DNA of 64,000 nt from Halomonas sp. 54_146 (GCF_001507855.1 NZ_LGEN01000005.1:1-64000); one strand, 5' to 3'; shown: positions 26,704 through 36,617, numbered from the stretch's first letter. The notes: generated by a model from the sequence alone, not told the origin. Program-made: numbers and translations.

Positions 26704-29700
26704 AAATTTCCGGGTTACCGGAGCGGGTGAAGGTGTAAATTAAGTCGACCGCTTGGTTGGTTCCCGATACGGCCTGAACATATAGGTTACGCCATAGTGT
26801 GTAGCGTAAGGTTAGCTCTGCAATCGGTGAAAAAATGCCCACGCCATAACTAATCCGGATGTCGTCGGTCAGCTGCCCGCTAACCGCCACTTGGCTATCG
26901 TCACCTGCGCCTGTGGTGTCCAAGGTTAGGTCATCAATGCCAAATGCCTCACCGATGGAGCCGACGGCCCCCCCCGTGCGGCCTAACGACATGCCTATTA
27001 ACGCCGTGGTGAGCGCACTATCAATGCCGCCACCCGAGGCATCCGGCGCACGGCCACGTAACAGGTACGATAAAGCGCGCGTTTCATTCATAGCCGGCTC
27101 AGAGAAAATCGCCACATTGGGCTCTTCAGCACTTCCCGTTACACGCAGGCCCGCGATGACGTCATCTTCTGTCACATCCGGGTTGCGAATGGCTTCAAAA
27201 TCGAGCGTGGGTAACGCCGGGGGGCCACTAAACAGTATATTGCCGCGGCGAATAAACAGATCCTGGCCAAACGCTTGGAAGCGCCCATCGACCAAATTAA
27301 CATCGCCAAACAGCTGTAAAGCACCGCCAGCCTGCCTGATCTCCAACGCACCTCCTAAGCCTGACGCTAAGCCGTAAGCTGAGAACTGTACATCGCTCCC
27401 CAGTCTTAACGTGACCAGCACATCAAGTTCCATACCGGTGGCGGCCAGTTCATCGGCAGCGCTGGGGTCTTCACCGCTTGCAGCGGCTCGCAGCGCTTCA
27501 ATTTCAGCCTGACGATCATCGCGCTCAGTGATAATGATTTCATCGCTGCTGGGGGTAATGGCTGATGACGGTAAGTCACCTACTTCAAGCCGCGCCCAGG
27601 GTAAGTTGACATCACCTCTTACTTGTAGCCTTTCCGGCGTTACCCGAACCTGAATATCAGGCGCTGCTTCCAAACGGCCAAACTGTGGCAACACAATCAG
27701 GATAGGCTCTTGAACCGCATTCAGGTCGACGCCGATTCGCCACTCGCCTCCCGTGGGCCAATAGGCATCGCCGGTGATATTCAAGCGTCCGCGCTCGGCA
27801 GCCAGGAAACCGTCGATATCACCCTCTTCTCCGTCAAAGGCAACGACCAACTCACCATCTTGAATGTCGACGGGGATATCAGGGCCATTAACCCGAATGC
27901 TACGCAGGCCAAGCTGCCCCTGTAAGTCGGGCTGGCGGGTAGTGCCTGATATTTGCACACTGCCGGTTAAATTGCCTTCCAGCCGATCCATACCCACTAC
28001 CATCGGCCGGTAAGGTGCCAGGGAAACATTATCCGCACGAAGCTCACCGGACAACTCGCCCACCCCTAACGGGTCGTTAACTGACAGCATTAAATTAAGC
28101 TCGCCCGCCCGGGCAAGCGAAAGCGATATATCCGCGTCGGGCTGGGCTTGGTTGGCTTCGATCTGGGCATTTAAGCTGATCTCAGGCAGTTGGACTGGCT
28201 GGCCATAATCGTTGACCGCGGTAATCGCAAGCTCACTCAGAATTTGCAGATCTGCCTGCCATTGCGCGCCACCTTGCCCCCAGTTTGCAACGAGGTCTGC
28301 GGTGGTATCACCCTCTAGCTGCCACTCTTCCGGTAAAAAGGGTTCCAGCATCTCCATGGGCACTTCACGCAGGGTTAACACGGCGTTGCCTTGTTGCGCC
28401 GATGCGTTAATCGCCTCTTCAGAGCACACTAACCCCCCTTCTTCACGGCGCAGGCAGAACGGCGATAACTGCGCTTGGCCATCTGCAAGGTTATAACGCA
28501 GGTCTAAAGGGGCTTCTAAACGAATATTCCCAGCTTCAGAGTCAATTTCCAAAGGGGTTATCAGTGCTTGGTACTGCTGGTTTTGCTGGTCAAAACGCCC
28601 ATCAAGGGCGATGAGTGCACGGCTTAAAACGCCAGTGCTTGCGCCCTGAGCAGTGAGTTCAAGGCGGTGCTGGGAAAGGCGCCCTGCTAAATCTGCGTTA
28701 ATACTTTCAAATAGCTGACCGCCGGCATCAATATTTTGCAGCACCAGCTGCACCGCTAGGGTGGGGTCGTCAATGCCCTGAACATCGGCTGCCAGCTCAA
28801 GTCGTTCAATGCGGTTGTCGGCCAAGCGCAATTCACTGCCTTGTAAGTTGGCAAGCAATTGAGGCTCGCTAAAACTGCCGCTGGCCTGCAGCGTGCCTTC
28901 TAGGGTTCCCGCCAGGTCAGGCGACAGCGTTTGCAGCTGGCGCAGTGCGATATCAGCATTCAGGGACATGGCTTGCTGGCTGATTTGACCCGCCGCTTCC
29001 AGGCGATTGTCGCCTTGCGTGAACAGCAGTTCCTCGATATCCACTTCCAGATCACTGTTAGCATCCAAGGCTGCCTGAAGGGTTAAGGGGTAGTCGCGCA
29101 GCTCGCCTTCAATTGCTAAGTTCGGCACGCTAATCGCCCATTGGTTCTCTAGCTGGCGAACCGTTAGCTCGATATCGCCATTTAAATTGCCGTCTAGCTG
29201 ATCAACGAAATGGCCGGGGTCAAACTGATCCAAACGAAGGGTGGTATTAACCTGTAACGGCGCTAACCAGCTAATGCTGCCCTCACTGCGCAAAGAGCTC
29301 TCACCCACGGCTAGCGTAAGCGGCTGCCAGCTGAAATGCTCCAGGTCACCTTCGCCGGTGATATCCACCTGGGTGCGTGGCAGGCTGGGGCCTTCCACTG
29401 CCAAGGCGAGTTGGGCACGATAGTTAGTGAGGCTTCCTGATAGCTGTAGATCCACATTATCAACCACATAAGGGTCTACGGTGTCCTCTTCGACGCGCAG
29501 CGGCCACTGCACTTGATCGCTCTGGAGGCTCAGCTGAAAAGGAAGCGTTGGCGATAACGCATCTAGTTGACCGCTCAGCGATGCATTGACTTCGCCGGCG
29601 GCATTCAGCTGTGCTTCAAGCGCATCTAATGGGCCAGACAGCGTTAACGTTAGCGTTTCACTGCCCTCTTCAAAAAGCTCAGGAAGCAGCTCTGGCAGGA

Positions 29701-30712
29701 ACAGTTCTACGTTTAAGCGGGCTTCCAACGGGTAGCTGCCGCTCAGGGTGGCGTTCGCCGTCAGCTCTGCTTGGGCGTCCGGCGTTACCACGCTAAGTTC
29801 TGTTAGCTCAACATGGTTGCCTTCGCTTAAAAGCCCTAAACGAAGGCGCTCAACGTGGTATTCGGCAACGCCCTCAAGGCGAAAGTCGTTTACGGTAAAC
29901 TCTGGCAGCTGAATATCCACCGGTAGGGTAATTTCAGGTAGTTCCAGGCGCTCTCGCGCTTCAAGCCTCTCTTCAGGCGGTGCTACTGCCACGAGGGCTT
30001 CTTGCGGCTGATTGACCGTTATGGCGGCATCAATCGCTTCGGGATAAAGAGGCGTTTCGGTCTCTTGCGTCAGTAACACGCCTGGGGATGGCGGCAGATA
30101 GAGCCGGGGCTGTTCCAAGTGGGTAGGCGCAAAGCGCACTTCGTTGCCTTCGGCAACCGCCGCCGTGCTTAAAGAATGCCAATAGACCTTCGTGCCATTG
30201 GCAAGGCGCAGGCTCACATCGTCTAACAGCAGCGAACGCAATTCGATAGGAAAAGGGAAACGCAAGGAGAACGGTGAACCTTGTTCCTCTTCCGCTGGCG
30301 CTGGTTCCTGGTTGGCCGCTTCACCCAGCCGGATATCCGCACCCACAACACGCAACGTATCGATACATAAGCGCCCGGATAGCACGCAGTCATCCGCCCA
30401 CTGCAGTTCAAACGCTTCCACCGCAACGCGAGTTTCACCCAGCTGCAGTTGAAAATCGTCGATGATGAAGTGGTCCAGTACGCCACCTTCGTGATGGGTA
30501 TAGGAAAAAAAATCGCGCTGCTCACCCTGTGAGAGCAGTACGCCTGTTCCCCAGGGCGATAACACCACCCCAACGATGAGCGCCACAATACCAAACAGCC
30601 AAATGGGCAGGACGATAACAAGGCGAATTAGGCTCCATACCAGCAGCCAGACCCGATACTTAGGAGACAGCACATGGCGCTTTTCAACGGTAGATGATTC
30701 AACCTGTGACAA
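26690..30712 (-). CDS. tamB: Translocation and assembly module protein TamB
   Basis: 1340-residue AsmA-like protein spanning the periplasm, working with TamA in outer-membrane protein assembly and anterograde phospholipid transport. It has one N-terminal anchor helix (LVWSLIRLVIVLPIWLFGIVAL, about 23-45), a long beta-rich groove, and the conserved C-terminal DUF490 domain (about 1000-1340; LRITGSAEEPNVAIFSEPAMNE and ISYGVGIFSPIAELTLRYTL lie there). The start is probably TTG at 30712, six bases after AGGAGAGAG; no ATG is near. The tamA stop lies 9 bases upstream, so the pair is an operon. Confidence 0.93.
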   Translation of the reverse strand: MSQVESSTVEKRHVLSPKYRVWLLVWSLIRLVIVLPIWLFGIVALIVGVVLSPWGTGVLLSQGEQRDFFSYTHHEGGVLDHFIIDDFQLQLGETRVAVEAFELQWADDCVLSGRLCIDTLRVVGADIRLGEAANQEPAPAEEEQGSPFSLRFPFPIELRSLLLDDVSLRLANGTKVYWHSLSTAAVAEGNEVRFAPTHLEQPRLYLPPSPGVLLTQETETPLYPEAIDAAITVNQPQEALVAVAPPEERLEARERLELPEITLPVDIQLPEFTVNDFRLEGVAEYHVERLRLGLLSEGNHVELTELSVVTPDAQAELTANATLSGSYPLEARLNVELFLPELLPELFEEGSETLTLTLSGPLDALEAQLNAAGEVNASLSGQLDALSPTLPFQLSLQSDQVQWPLRVEEDTVDPYVVDNVDLQLSGSLTNYRAQLALAVEGPSLPRTQVDITGEGDLEHFSWQPLTLAVGESSLRSEGSISWLAPLQVNTTLRLDQFDPGHFVDQLDGNLNGDIELTVRQLENQWAISVPNLAIEGELRDYPLTLQAALDANSDLEVDIEELLFTQGDNRLEAAGQISQQAMSLNADIALRQLQTLSPDLAGTLEGTLQASGSFSEPQLLANLQGSELRLADNRIERLELAADVQGIDDPTLAVQLVLQNIDAGGQLFESINADLAGRLSQHRLELTAQGASTGVLSRALIALDGRFDQQNQQYQALITPLEIDSEAGNIRLEAPLDLRYNLADGQAQLSPFCLRREEGGLVCSEEAINASAQQGNAVLTLREVPMEMLEPFLPEEWQLEGDTTADLVANWGQGGAQWQADLQILSELAITAVNDYGQPVQLPEISLNAQIEANQAQPDADISLSLARAGELNLMLSVNDPLGVGELSGELRADNVSLAPYRPMVVGMDRLEGNLTGSVQISGTTRQPDLQGQLGLRSIRVNGPDIPVDIQDGELVVAFDGEEGDIDGFLAAERGRLNITGDAYWPTGGEWRIGVDLNAVQEPILIVLPQFGRLEAAPDIQVRVTPERLQVRGDVNLPWARLEVGDLPSSAITPSSDEIIITERDDRQAEIEALRAAASGEDPSAADELAATGMELDVLVTLRLGSDVQFSAYGLASGLGGALEIRQAGGALQLFGDVNLVDGRFQAFGQDLFIRRGNILFSGPPALPTLDFEAIRNPDVTEDDVIAGLRVTGSAEEPNVAIFSEPAMNETRALSYLLRGRAPDASGGGIDSALTTALIGMSLGRTGGAVGSIGEAFGIDDLTLDTTGAGDDSQVAVSGQLTDDIRISYGVGIFSPIAELTLRYTLWRNLYVQAVSGTNQAVDLIYTFTRSGNPEIFEQP

Positions 30713-30721
30713 CTCTCTCTC

Positions 30722-32575
30722 CTAGAATTCTGGGCCAATGGAAAAATGCAAACGCCAATCGTCTTCGTGGTCAAAGGGGTGGGCAACGTCTAAACGAATC
30801 GGCCCTACCGGCGAAACCCAACGCACACCCGCTCCAGCGCCGGTTTTCAAATCATTTGGGCCCCAGTTATCAAAAGCATCACCATTATCTACAAACGTAG
30901 CCGCCCACCAATTGCCGCTCACGCGGCGTTGATACTCAAGCGTTGACGTCAGCATTTGCTGGCCACCCCGCAAGCGCCCTTCTTCATTGCGCGGGGAAAG
31001 GCTTTCATAGGAGTAACCACGCACACTGCGGTCACCGCCGGCAAAAAAGCGCAGTGATGGCGGGAGTTTGTCAAAATCACCGGTGTCTATCGCACCAAAA
31101 CTAATACGCGCTAAGAAGCGGTTGTCATCGCCTATTGTGCGAATCCATTCGGTATCGCCCGTCACGCGAGTAAACTGGGCATCGGAACCCCAAAGCGTGT
31201 CTGAGTACTCTAGTGAAAGCTGCTGCCGGTCTCCCCATAAAGGAAAACGCTGAGGGCGTGTTCGTGTGCGCGACCACTGAATGCCTGGGTAGAACAGCCA
31301 TACTTGATCGGCCTCGCCACCCTGCTCGAAATCCTCATAGGTGGTACGGAAATAGAGAGATTGAACCCAGTCGTTATCAAACTTCCACCGTCTTGCTAGC
31401 TCTACGGTTCCCTCTAGTGATTCGGTATCGCTATCGTCGAGGTTACGGATACCGTACTGAAGGAGGTAACTGTCGCGAAGGGGGTCATCAAGAGGAACAT
31501 CATATACACCGGTAAAGCGTTGCTCGGGAGCGGATAAATAGAGGTCGTGATCAAGGCTGTGACCGTAGCGGTTAATCCACGGCTGTTCCCAGCCAAAGCG
31601 TAGCCGCGGCCCTACATCGGTGGCATAACCAATACCCACTTCAAATTGATGACGGTCAGCGGGTTCTACGTTCACATCAATAGGCAGCCGAGTGTCAGTG
31701 GGCTTGTTAATGCTCAGCGCACTCGCCAATGCTGCGCTACTTAGGCGCGGCCTCTGAGGCTGAGTAGCGGTTGCTTCTCTCCACCAGGGGTCACTACCGC
31801 TAGGAGGCGCAATGGTTAACGCTTGGGCTGTTTCAAGACGTGGGCGTACCGAGACTGAACTGAACCAACCCGTTTCAGCAAGGCGCTGGTTGTATTCGGC
31901 TATCGTTTCAGCCAAATAAGGTTCACCGGTTTCAAAGGGCTGTAGGCGGCGCAGGCGCTCTAACTCGATATGGCTGCCGATGATAGAGGTCTCGCCAAAT
32001 TGGTAGCGTGGCCCGCTGTCGAAATCCATGTATAAACGGGCACTTTGCAGGTAGGGGCGTACTTCCATACGTCGATCGGTAAACCCCCAGTCAAAGTATC
32101 CACGCTCAAGCGCTAACCCTGGGAATTGACCACGCAAGCGATCCCAAGGGGCATGACGTAGGACATCCCCCTGGGCGAGCGGGAAGTCTTCTATCGCTTG
32201 TTGAAAAGGTGGGTCTTCACTCGCATCGCCTTTCACATTGATAGAGAGGATTTCAATTTTAACTTGAGGGCCCGGCTCAATCTTGAGCCATACGCGGTCT
32301 TCAGTGGCACGTTCCAGGGTGATTTCCGGCTCGTAGTAGCCAAAAACACGCATTGCTTCTTGGGTGCGGCGGCGGATCTCTCCTTCTAAGCGCACATCGG
32401 TATATTGCTGGGCATCAACATTTTGTAGGTATGCCTGAATGTTTCGATCAACGTCTGCAGCGACTCCTTCAATCGTTGCATCAACTGCCCATGCCCCGTG
32501 TGATACACACAACAGTGGTAGCGAAATGCAAAGAGCCCGCCCCGTGACTGAAGTCCATCGCTGTTGTCTTCCCAT
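30722..32575 (-). CDS. tamA: Outer-membrane assembly protein TamA
   Basis: 617-residue Omp85-family protein. A signal peptide ends at GAWA (about 30), POTRA domains follow to about 300 (for example LKIEPGPQVKIEILSINVKG and RYQFGETSIIGSHIELERL), then a 16-strand barrel with the Omp85 signature RFFAGGDRSVRGYSYESL at about 505 and a C-terminal aromatic residue (SIGPEF). It inserts a subset of outer-membrane proteins with TamB. AGGAAAAAATGT precedes the ATG. First gene of tamAB. Confidence 0.94.
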   Translation of the reverse strand: MGRQQRWTSVTGRALCISLPLLCVSHGAWAVDATIEGVAADVDRNIQAYLQNVDAQQYTDVRLEGEIRRRTQEAMRVFGYYEPEITLERATEDRVWLKIEPGPQVKIEILSINVKGDASEDPPFQQAIEDFPLAQGDVLRHAPWDRLRGQFPGLALERGYFDWGFTDRRMEVRPYLQSARLYMDFDSGPRYQFGETSIIGSHIELERLRRLQPFETGEPYLAETIAEYNQRLAETGWFSSVSVRPRLETAQALTIAPPSGSDPWWREATATQPQRPRLSSAALASALSINKPTDTRLPIDVNVEPADRHQFEVGIGYATDVGPRLRFGWEQPWINRYGHSLDHDLYLSAPEQRFTGVYDVPLDDPLRDSYLLQYGIRNLDDSDTESLEGTVELARRWKFDNDWVQSLYFRTTYEDFEQGGEADQVWLFYPGIQWSRTRTRPQRFPLWGDRQQLSLEYSDTLWGSDAQFTRVTGDTEWIRTIGDDNRFLARISFGAIDTGDFDKLPPSLRFFAGGDRSVRGYSYESLSPRNEEGRLRGGQQMLTSTLEYQRRVSGNWWAATFVDNGDAFDNWGPNDLKTGAGAGVRWVSPVGPIRLDVAHPFDHEDDWRLHFSIGPEF

Positions 32576-32606
32576 ACATTTTTTCCTAACCTAAATCAGC
32601 GGCTTC

Positions 32607-32632
32607 ATCGTGCTACCCAATCGTGCTATCCA
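32607..32632. repeat. 13-bp tandem duplication upstream of tamA
   Basis: ATCGTGCTACCCA (32607-32619) and ATCGTGCTATCCA (32620-32632), one mismatch. Confidence 0.85.
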
Positions 32633-32641
32633 TTTAATGTT

Positions 32642-32667
32642 TTAGCAGACCCTATTAACAGACCCTA
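32642..32667. repeat. Second 13-bp tandem duplication upstream of tamA
   Basis: TTAGCAGACCCTA (32642-32654) and TTAACAGACCCTA (32655-32667), one mismatch. Unrelated in sequence to the pair at 32607 although only 10 bp away. Confidence 0.85.
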
Positions 32668-32693
32668 AAGGCCGATATCTCGGCACTGTATCG

Positions 32694-33515
32694 TTAACGC
32701 AACATTTCTAACTGCGCACTGAAGGCGAGCTGCGCCTGGCGAACCTGCCGCATATCACTTTCCATGGCCTCCAAACGTTGATTCCACTCGCGCTCTAACG
32801 CTTCCAGTGCTGCTTGATCGACCGATGTTTCGACCTCCGCACGTGAGGCTTCAAATTCATCGATACGAGACGCCATCGCCTCTGTTTGCGCTGCCAGTTG
32901 CTCTTCCCATGAACGACTAACGCTATCGAGCTGGTTATCCAGTGCCGCGAGCCGTTGGCCGGTAAGTTGCTCTAGGTGTGCGACTTCCGCAATGAGGTTC
33001 TGCCGGCCTGAGGTGCCCGTTTGCTCTAAGGCATCAAGCGACTCACGTATAGCCATCAGCTGGCTGTCACGTAAGACTGCCTGCTCCTGAAGCTGCGATA
33101 GCTGCTGCAACAAGGTGTTAATCGAATCATTTGACGCTAGATCTTCATTCATAGTGAGCAGGCTATATAGCTCTTCGCGAGTGTTGGTCAGCGAAATGGA
33201 CAGCTGCTCTTGTTCTTGGAAAAGCGTTGCCATCTGAGCTTGTACAAAAGTGATTGCATCTTGTACATCACTGCCACCTGAGTCAAGTCGAGCATGAACG
33301 TTGGAGACTTCACCGCTAACCCGGCGCAGTTCATCTAACAACCGTTCACGCTCATACCAAAGCCCAGCGGCGGCGGTGGCCAGCAGTGCGATGATTAATA
33401 GCAAGCATAGCCATAAAGGCCATAGCTTGGGCCCTTTTCGGTGGCGTAAATGCTGCGCCGTCAAGCTTTGATCCACATCGGGCACAATACGAGAGGATGT
33501 GGTGGAATCTGGCAT
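32694..33515 (-). CDS. Single-pass membrane protein with long coiled coil, function unknown
   Basis: 273 residues. A short cytoplasmic N-terminus (about 30), one helix (LWPLWLCLLLIIALLATAAAG, about 32-52), then roughly 220 residues of predicted coiled coil rich in Leu, Gln and Glu, presumably periplasmic. No enzymatic motif, and I do not recognise the family; the architecture recalls HemX or polysaccharide chain-length regulators without their signature. GAGGAAATGTC precedes the ATG. It starts 9 bases after the ugd stop, so it is the third gene of galU-ugd-orf273; a role tied to UDP-sugar or envelope polysaccharide is possible but only inferred from position. Confidence 0.75.
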   Translation of the reverse strand: MPDSTTSSRIVPDVDQSLTAQHLRHRKGPKLWPLWLCLLLIIALLATAAAGLWYERERLLDELRRVSGEVSNVHARLDSGGSDVQDAITFVQAQMATLFQEQEQLSISLTNTREELYSLLTMNEDLASNDSINTLLQQLSQLQEQAVLRDSQLMAIRESLDALEQTGTSGRQNLIAEVAHLEQLTGQRLAALDNQLDSVSRSWEEQLAAQTEAMASRIDEFEASRAEVETSVDQAALEALEREWNQRLEAMESDMRQVRQAQLAFSAQLEMLR

Positions 33516-33524
33516 GACATTTCC

Positions 33525-34829
33525 TCAAAGAGTCTTCGGGTCAGCACGGCGGCCTATACCTCGGTAGATAAATCCGCAGCTGGCAACAAACCCAGGATCA
33601 TAAATATTGCGACCGTCTAATATTAATTTAGCGCTTAATAACGAGGCGAGCCGGTGCCAGTCGGGGTTCCAATACGTCTTCCATTCAGTCACCAGCATGA
33701 GCGCATCGGCTCCTTCACAGGCTTGATAAGGGTCGTGAGTAAAAGTAAGCAGGTCTTCTCGCTCACCTACCACGGCAAGCAACGCGGGCACAGCGGCAGG
33801 GTCATGCAACTGCACCTTAACACCTTGGGCCCATAGTGCCTCTAGCAGTGTCAAAACGGGTGCATGGTCGATACGCGCAGTGCCAGGTTTGAAGGCAGCT
33901 CCCCAGATAGCCACTGTTTTGCCTGTTAACTCACCACCAAAGTGGGACCACAGCTTGCGAAATAGGGTCTCTTTCTTCTGCTCGTTAATATCCATTACCT
34001 GTTCAAGCAGTGCTGAGTAGCGGCCACTTTGTAACTGAACGTCGGCTAAGCGCATCAAATCCCGAGAGAAGTTAGGCCCACCAAAGCCGCACCCTGGGTA
34101 CAGGTACTCAAAACCGATACGCGAATCAGCTCCCATACCTTGGCGTACATGCTCAACATCTACCCCTAGGGTATCAGCCAAACCGGCAATTTCATTCATA
34201 TAACTGATGCGGGTAGCGAGCATGCCGTTAATCGCTAATTTGGTTAATTCAGCAGCACGTCGCGGCATGCACTGAAACACTTCACTGCGCCGATTAAACG
34301 CTCGCAAAAGCTCTCTGGTTACTTGCTCACCCGTGGCATCGTCACAGCCTAGCAACCGCCTTGTTGGGCGTGTAAATGACTCCCAAGCACGGCCTTCTTC
34401 CAAGGTGTCGGGAAGGGCGACGCTGGTATGCTGTGCGCCCATTAAGGTATGCAAGCGCTCGGTTTCGCCCACTGGAAAGGTCGAATTATTAATCAATACA
34501 ATGCCGTGCTGATCGGCTAGCTGCATGTCTTCAAACACATGCTCCAGCAGCGCACTAGCAGCACCGCGTTGAGCCGGCGATAAGGCAAGCCAGATCACCT
34601 CAGGGGTGGTGGCATCGGCAAGTTGCTCAATCACCTGCAGCGTGCCATCTGTTAAGCCTTGTTCAAGATGCGCGCTTAATTGAGGTTCGCTACGTAACCA
34701 ATCCACCTGAGAAAGCGTTGACCAGGGCGTATCTGCATGGGGCAGCCACTGCACCTGATGGCCTACCCACGATAATGCGGCGGCGGCTGTCGCTGCGCTT
34801 AACTCGCTACCGTAAAGTAACACCCGCAT
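33525..34829 (-). CDS. ugd: UDP-glucose/GDP-mannose dehydrogenase-family protein
   Basis: 434-residue member of the UDP-glucose 6-dehydrogenase family, which makes UDP-glucuronate. The catalytic cysteine is in YPGCGFGGPNFSRDL at about 255, with the active-site lysine in ELTKLAINGMLATRISYMNE and the C-terminal Rossmann domain beginning GKTVAIWGAAFKPGT. The N-terminal dinucleotide fold is odd: MRVLLYGSELSAATAAAAL has lost the GxGxxG of typical members. So either NAD binding is atypical or the substrate differs. It follows galU by 3 bases, consistent with a UDP-glucose branch. Confidence 0.82.
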   Translation of the reverse strand: MRVLLYGSELSAATAAAALSWVGHQVQWLPHADTPWSTLSQVDWLRSEPQLSAHLEQGLTDGTLQVIEQLADATTPEVIWLALSPAQRGAASALLEHVFEDMQLADQHGIVLINNSTFPVGETERLHTLMGAQHTSVALPDTLEEGRAWESFTRPTRRLLGCDDATGEQVTRELLRAFNRRSEVFQCMPRRAAELTKLAINGMLATRISYMNEIAGLADTLGVDVEHVRQGMGADSRIGFEYLYPGCGFGGPNFSRDLMRLADVQLQSGRYSALLEQVMDINEQKKETLFRKLWSHFGGELTGKTVAIWGAAFKPGTARIDHAPVLTLLEALWAQGVKVQLHDPAAVPALLAVVGEREDLLTFTHDPYQACEGADALMLVTEWKTYWNPDWHRLASLLSAKLILDGRNIYDPGFVASCGFIYRGIGRRADPKTL

Positions 34830-34832
34830 GGG

Positions 34833-35723
34833 TTAGGCTCCTTGGTGGTAACGTGAAAGCAAGGCTTGGAAAGCTTCTCCAAACTCGGCATGGCCACGCG
34901 CATAAGCAAGCGTCGCTTCCAGATACCCCAGCGGGTGACCGCAATCGTAGGTAGCGCCCTGCATACGATACGCCTGAACGCCTGACTGCTCGCGCAGCGT
35001 TTCCAAGGCATCGGTCAGCTGAATTTCGCCACCGGCACCCGGCTTTGTGGCCGCCAAAATAGGAAAAATATGACCGGGCAGCGCATAACGGCCAATGACC
35101 GCTAAATTTGAGGGCGCTGCGTCACGCTTGGGCTTTTCCACCATACCAACCAAATCCGCAGACGTATTAGGAGCAGGCACATCACCAGCGGGTGCCACAA
35201 TGCCGTACTTCTCAACCTGTTCCCAGGGAACTTCTTCCACCATCAATTGTGCCGTTTGATGCTGATCGAATGCGGCCAACATACCGGCTAAGTCGGTCGC
35301 TTGGTTGGCGCTATTATCGACCAGCACATCGGGCAGCAGCACGGCGAAGGGCTCGTCGTCGCCAATAATGGGGCGGGCGCACAGCACCGCGTGACCCAGC
35401 CCTAAGGGCTGCCCTTGGCGAATGCTGATGATATTGACATCATCAGGCACCAGGTTCCGTAACATTGCTAACAGTTCGTGTTTACCTTTCGCCTCAAGGC
35501 TCGCTTCAAGCTCGGCATGGGTGTCAAAGTGATTCTCGATGGCACTTTTATTACTGCTAGTGACCAAAATGATGTCACGAATGCCAGCGGCAATAGCCTC
35601 TTCGACCACATACTGGATAACGGGCCTATCAACAATCGTAATCATCTCCTTTGGAATAGCCTTTGATGCTGGTAGGCAGCGAGTGCCAAATCCAGCGACT
35701 GGAAGTACGGCTTTGCGAATCAT
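34833..35723 (-). CDS. galU: UTP--glucose-1-phosphate uridylyltransferase
   Basis: 296-residue nucleotidyltransferase making UDP-glucose. The nucleotide loop is VLPVAGFGTRCLPASKAIPKE at the N-terminus (quoted motif GFGTRCLPASKAIPKE), followed by RPVIQYVVEEAIAAG, the UTP/glucose segments GQPLGLGHAVLCARP and VLLPDVLVD, and GRYALPGHIFPIL and GGEIQLTDALE. AAGGACC precedes the ATG. First gene of the galU-ugd-coiled-coil operon, supplying the substrate of the next enzyme. Divergent from ubiG across a region with three GAGTGGTT direct repeats. Confidence 0.96.
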   Translation of the reverse strand: MIRKAVLPVAGFGTRCLPASKAIPKEMITIVDRPVIQYVVEEAIAAGIRDIILVTSSNKSAIENHFDTHAELEASLEAKGKHELLAMLRNLVPDDVNIISIRQGQPLGLGHAVLCARPIIGDDEPFAVLLPDVLVDNSANQATDLAGMLAAFDQHQTAQLMVEEVPWEQVEKYGIVAPAGDVPAPNTSADLVGMVEKPKRDAAPSNLAVIGRYALPGHIFPILAATKPGAGGEIQLTDALETLREQSGVQAYRMQGATYDCGHPLGYLEATLAYARGHAEFGEAFQALLSRYHQGA

Positions 35724-35754
35724 AGAAAGGTCCTTTTCATGCGTTCCGACACAG

Positions 35755-35830
35755 GAGTGGTTAGAATGTCCATAATACTGAAGGCGTGAGTGGTTGCCAC
35801 CTCGCTAATGAACGATAACGAGTGGTTAGA
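35755..35830. promoter_or_regulatory. Three GAGTGGTT direct repeats in the galU-ubiG promoter region
   Basis: Copies start at 35755, 35788 and 35820, spaced 33 and 32 bp (about three helical turns). The outer two extend to GAGTGGTTAGA. The regular spacing on one face of the helix suggests a regulator array. Confidence 0.45.
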
Positions 35831-35873
35831 CGTAAACATTTCGCTAAATGCTCAATGATAATGGAGTCACAAC

Positions 35874-36617
35874 ATGCAAGCGACACCTCAGGATAGCACT
35901 GCTGATCACTATCAAGGCAACGTCGATGCAGCGGAAGTCGCCAAATTTGAGGCGCTCGCTAGCCGCTGGTGGGACCCGCAGGGTGAATTTAAGCCGCTGC
36001 ACGAGATAAACCCCCTGCGCCTTGACTTTATTGATGCAAGAGCCGGTCTGGCAGGTAAAAAAGTGCTCGATGTCGGTTGTGGTGGCGGTATTTTGAGCGA
36101 ATCAATGGCTAACCGCGGCGCTAAGGTAACGGGTATTGACCTTGGTGAAGCGCCGCTAGCGGTCGCCCGTTTACATGCCGAAGAACGCGGCGTTAAGGTG
36201 GATTACCAGCATATCAGTGTCGAAGCGATGGCAGCCGAACAGCCCGGCGTCTACGATGTGGTGACCTGCATGGAAATGCTTGAGCATGTGCCCAACCCGG
36301 CATCGGTTGTTCGCGCTTGTAGCACCCTTGTTCGCCCAGGCGGTTACGTGTTTTTCTCAACCCTGAACCGCACTCCCAAATCTTATGCATTCGCTATTTT
36401 AGGCGCGGAATATGTGCTTAAGCTGCTTCCCCGTGGCACTCACAGCTATGCAAAGTTTATTCGCCCATCAGAAATGGCCGCTTGGTCGCGGTCAAGTGGC
36501 TTAGAAGTGCGCGAACAAACGGGGCTGACCTATAACCCGATAACGCGCCACTACCGCTTAGTCAGCCATGATGTGTCGGTCAACTACATGATGTACTGCC
36601 GCAAAGTGAGCGATTAA
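35874..36617 (+). CDS. ubiG: Ubiquinone biosynthesis O-methyltransferase
   Basis: 247-residue SAM-dependent enzyme performing both O-methylations of ubiquinone synthesis. The SAM motif [20 protein letters not shown] lies at about 63, preceded by the UbiG hallmark [20 protein letters not shown]. Further typical blocks are [13 protein letters not shown] and [27 protein letters not shown] precedes the ATG. Its stop codon abuts the mupP start (TAAATG), forming the ubiG-mupP unit known from Pseudomonas. Confidence 0.96.
   Translation: MQATPQDSTADHYQGNVDAAEVAKFEALASRWWDPQGEFKPLHEINPLRLDFIDARAGLAGKKVLDVGCGGGILSESMANRGAKVTGIDLGEAPLAVARLHAEERGVKVDYQHISVEAMAAEQPGVYDVVTCMEMLEHVPNPASVVRACSTLVRPGGYVFFSTLNRTPKSYAFAILGAEYVLKLLPRGTHSYAKFIRPSEMAAWSRSSGLEVREQTGLTYNPITRHYRLVSHDVSVNYMMYCRKVSD

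Noticed and set aside
26859-27377. 172-residue frame opposite tamB, and a similar 167-residue frame at 50241 opposite the BrkB-family gene
   Set aside because: Both are Ser/Pro/Arg-rich shadows of real genes.
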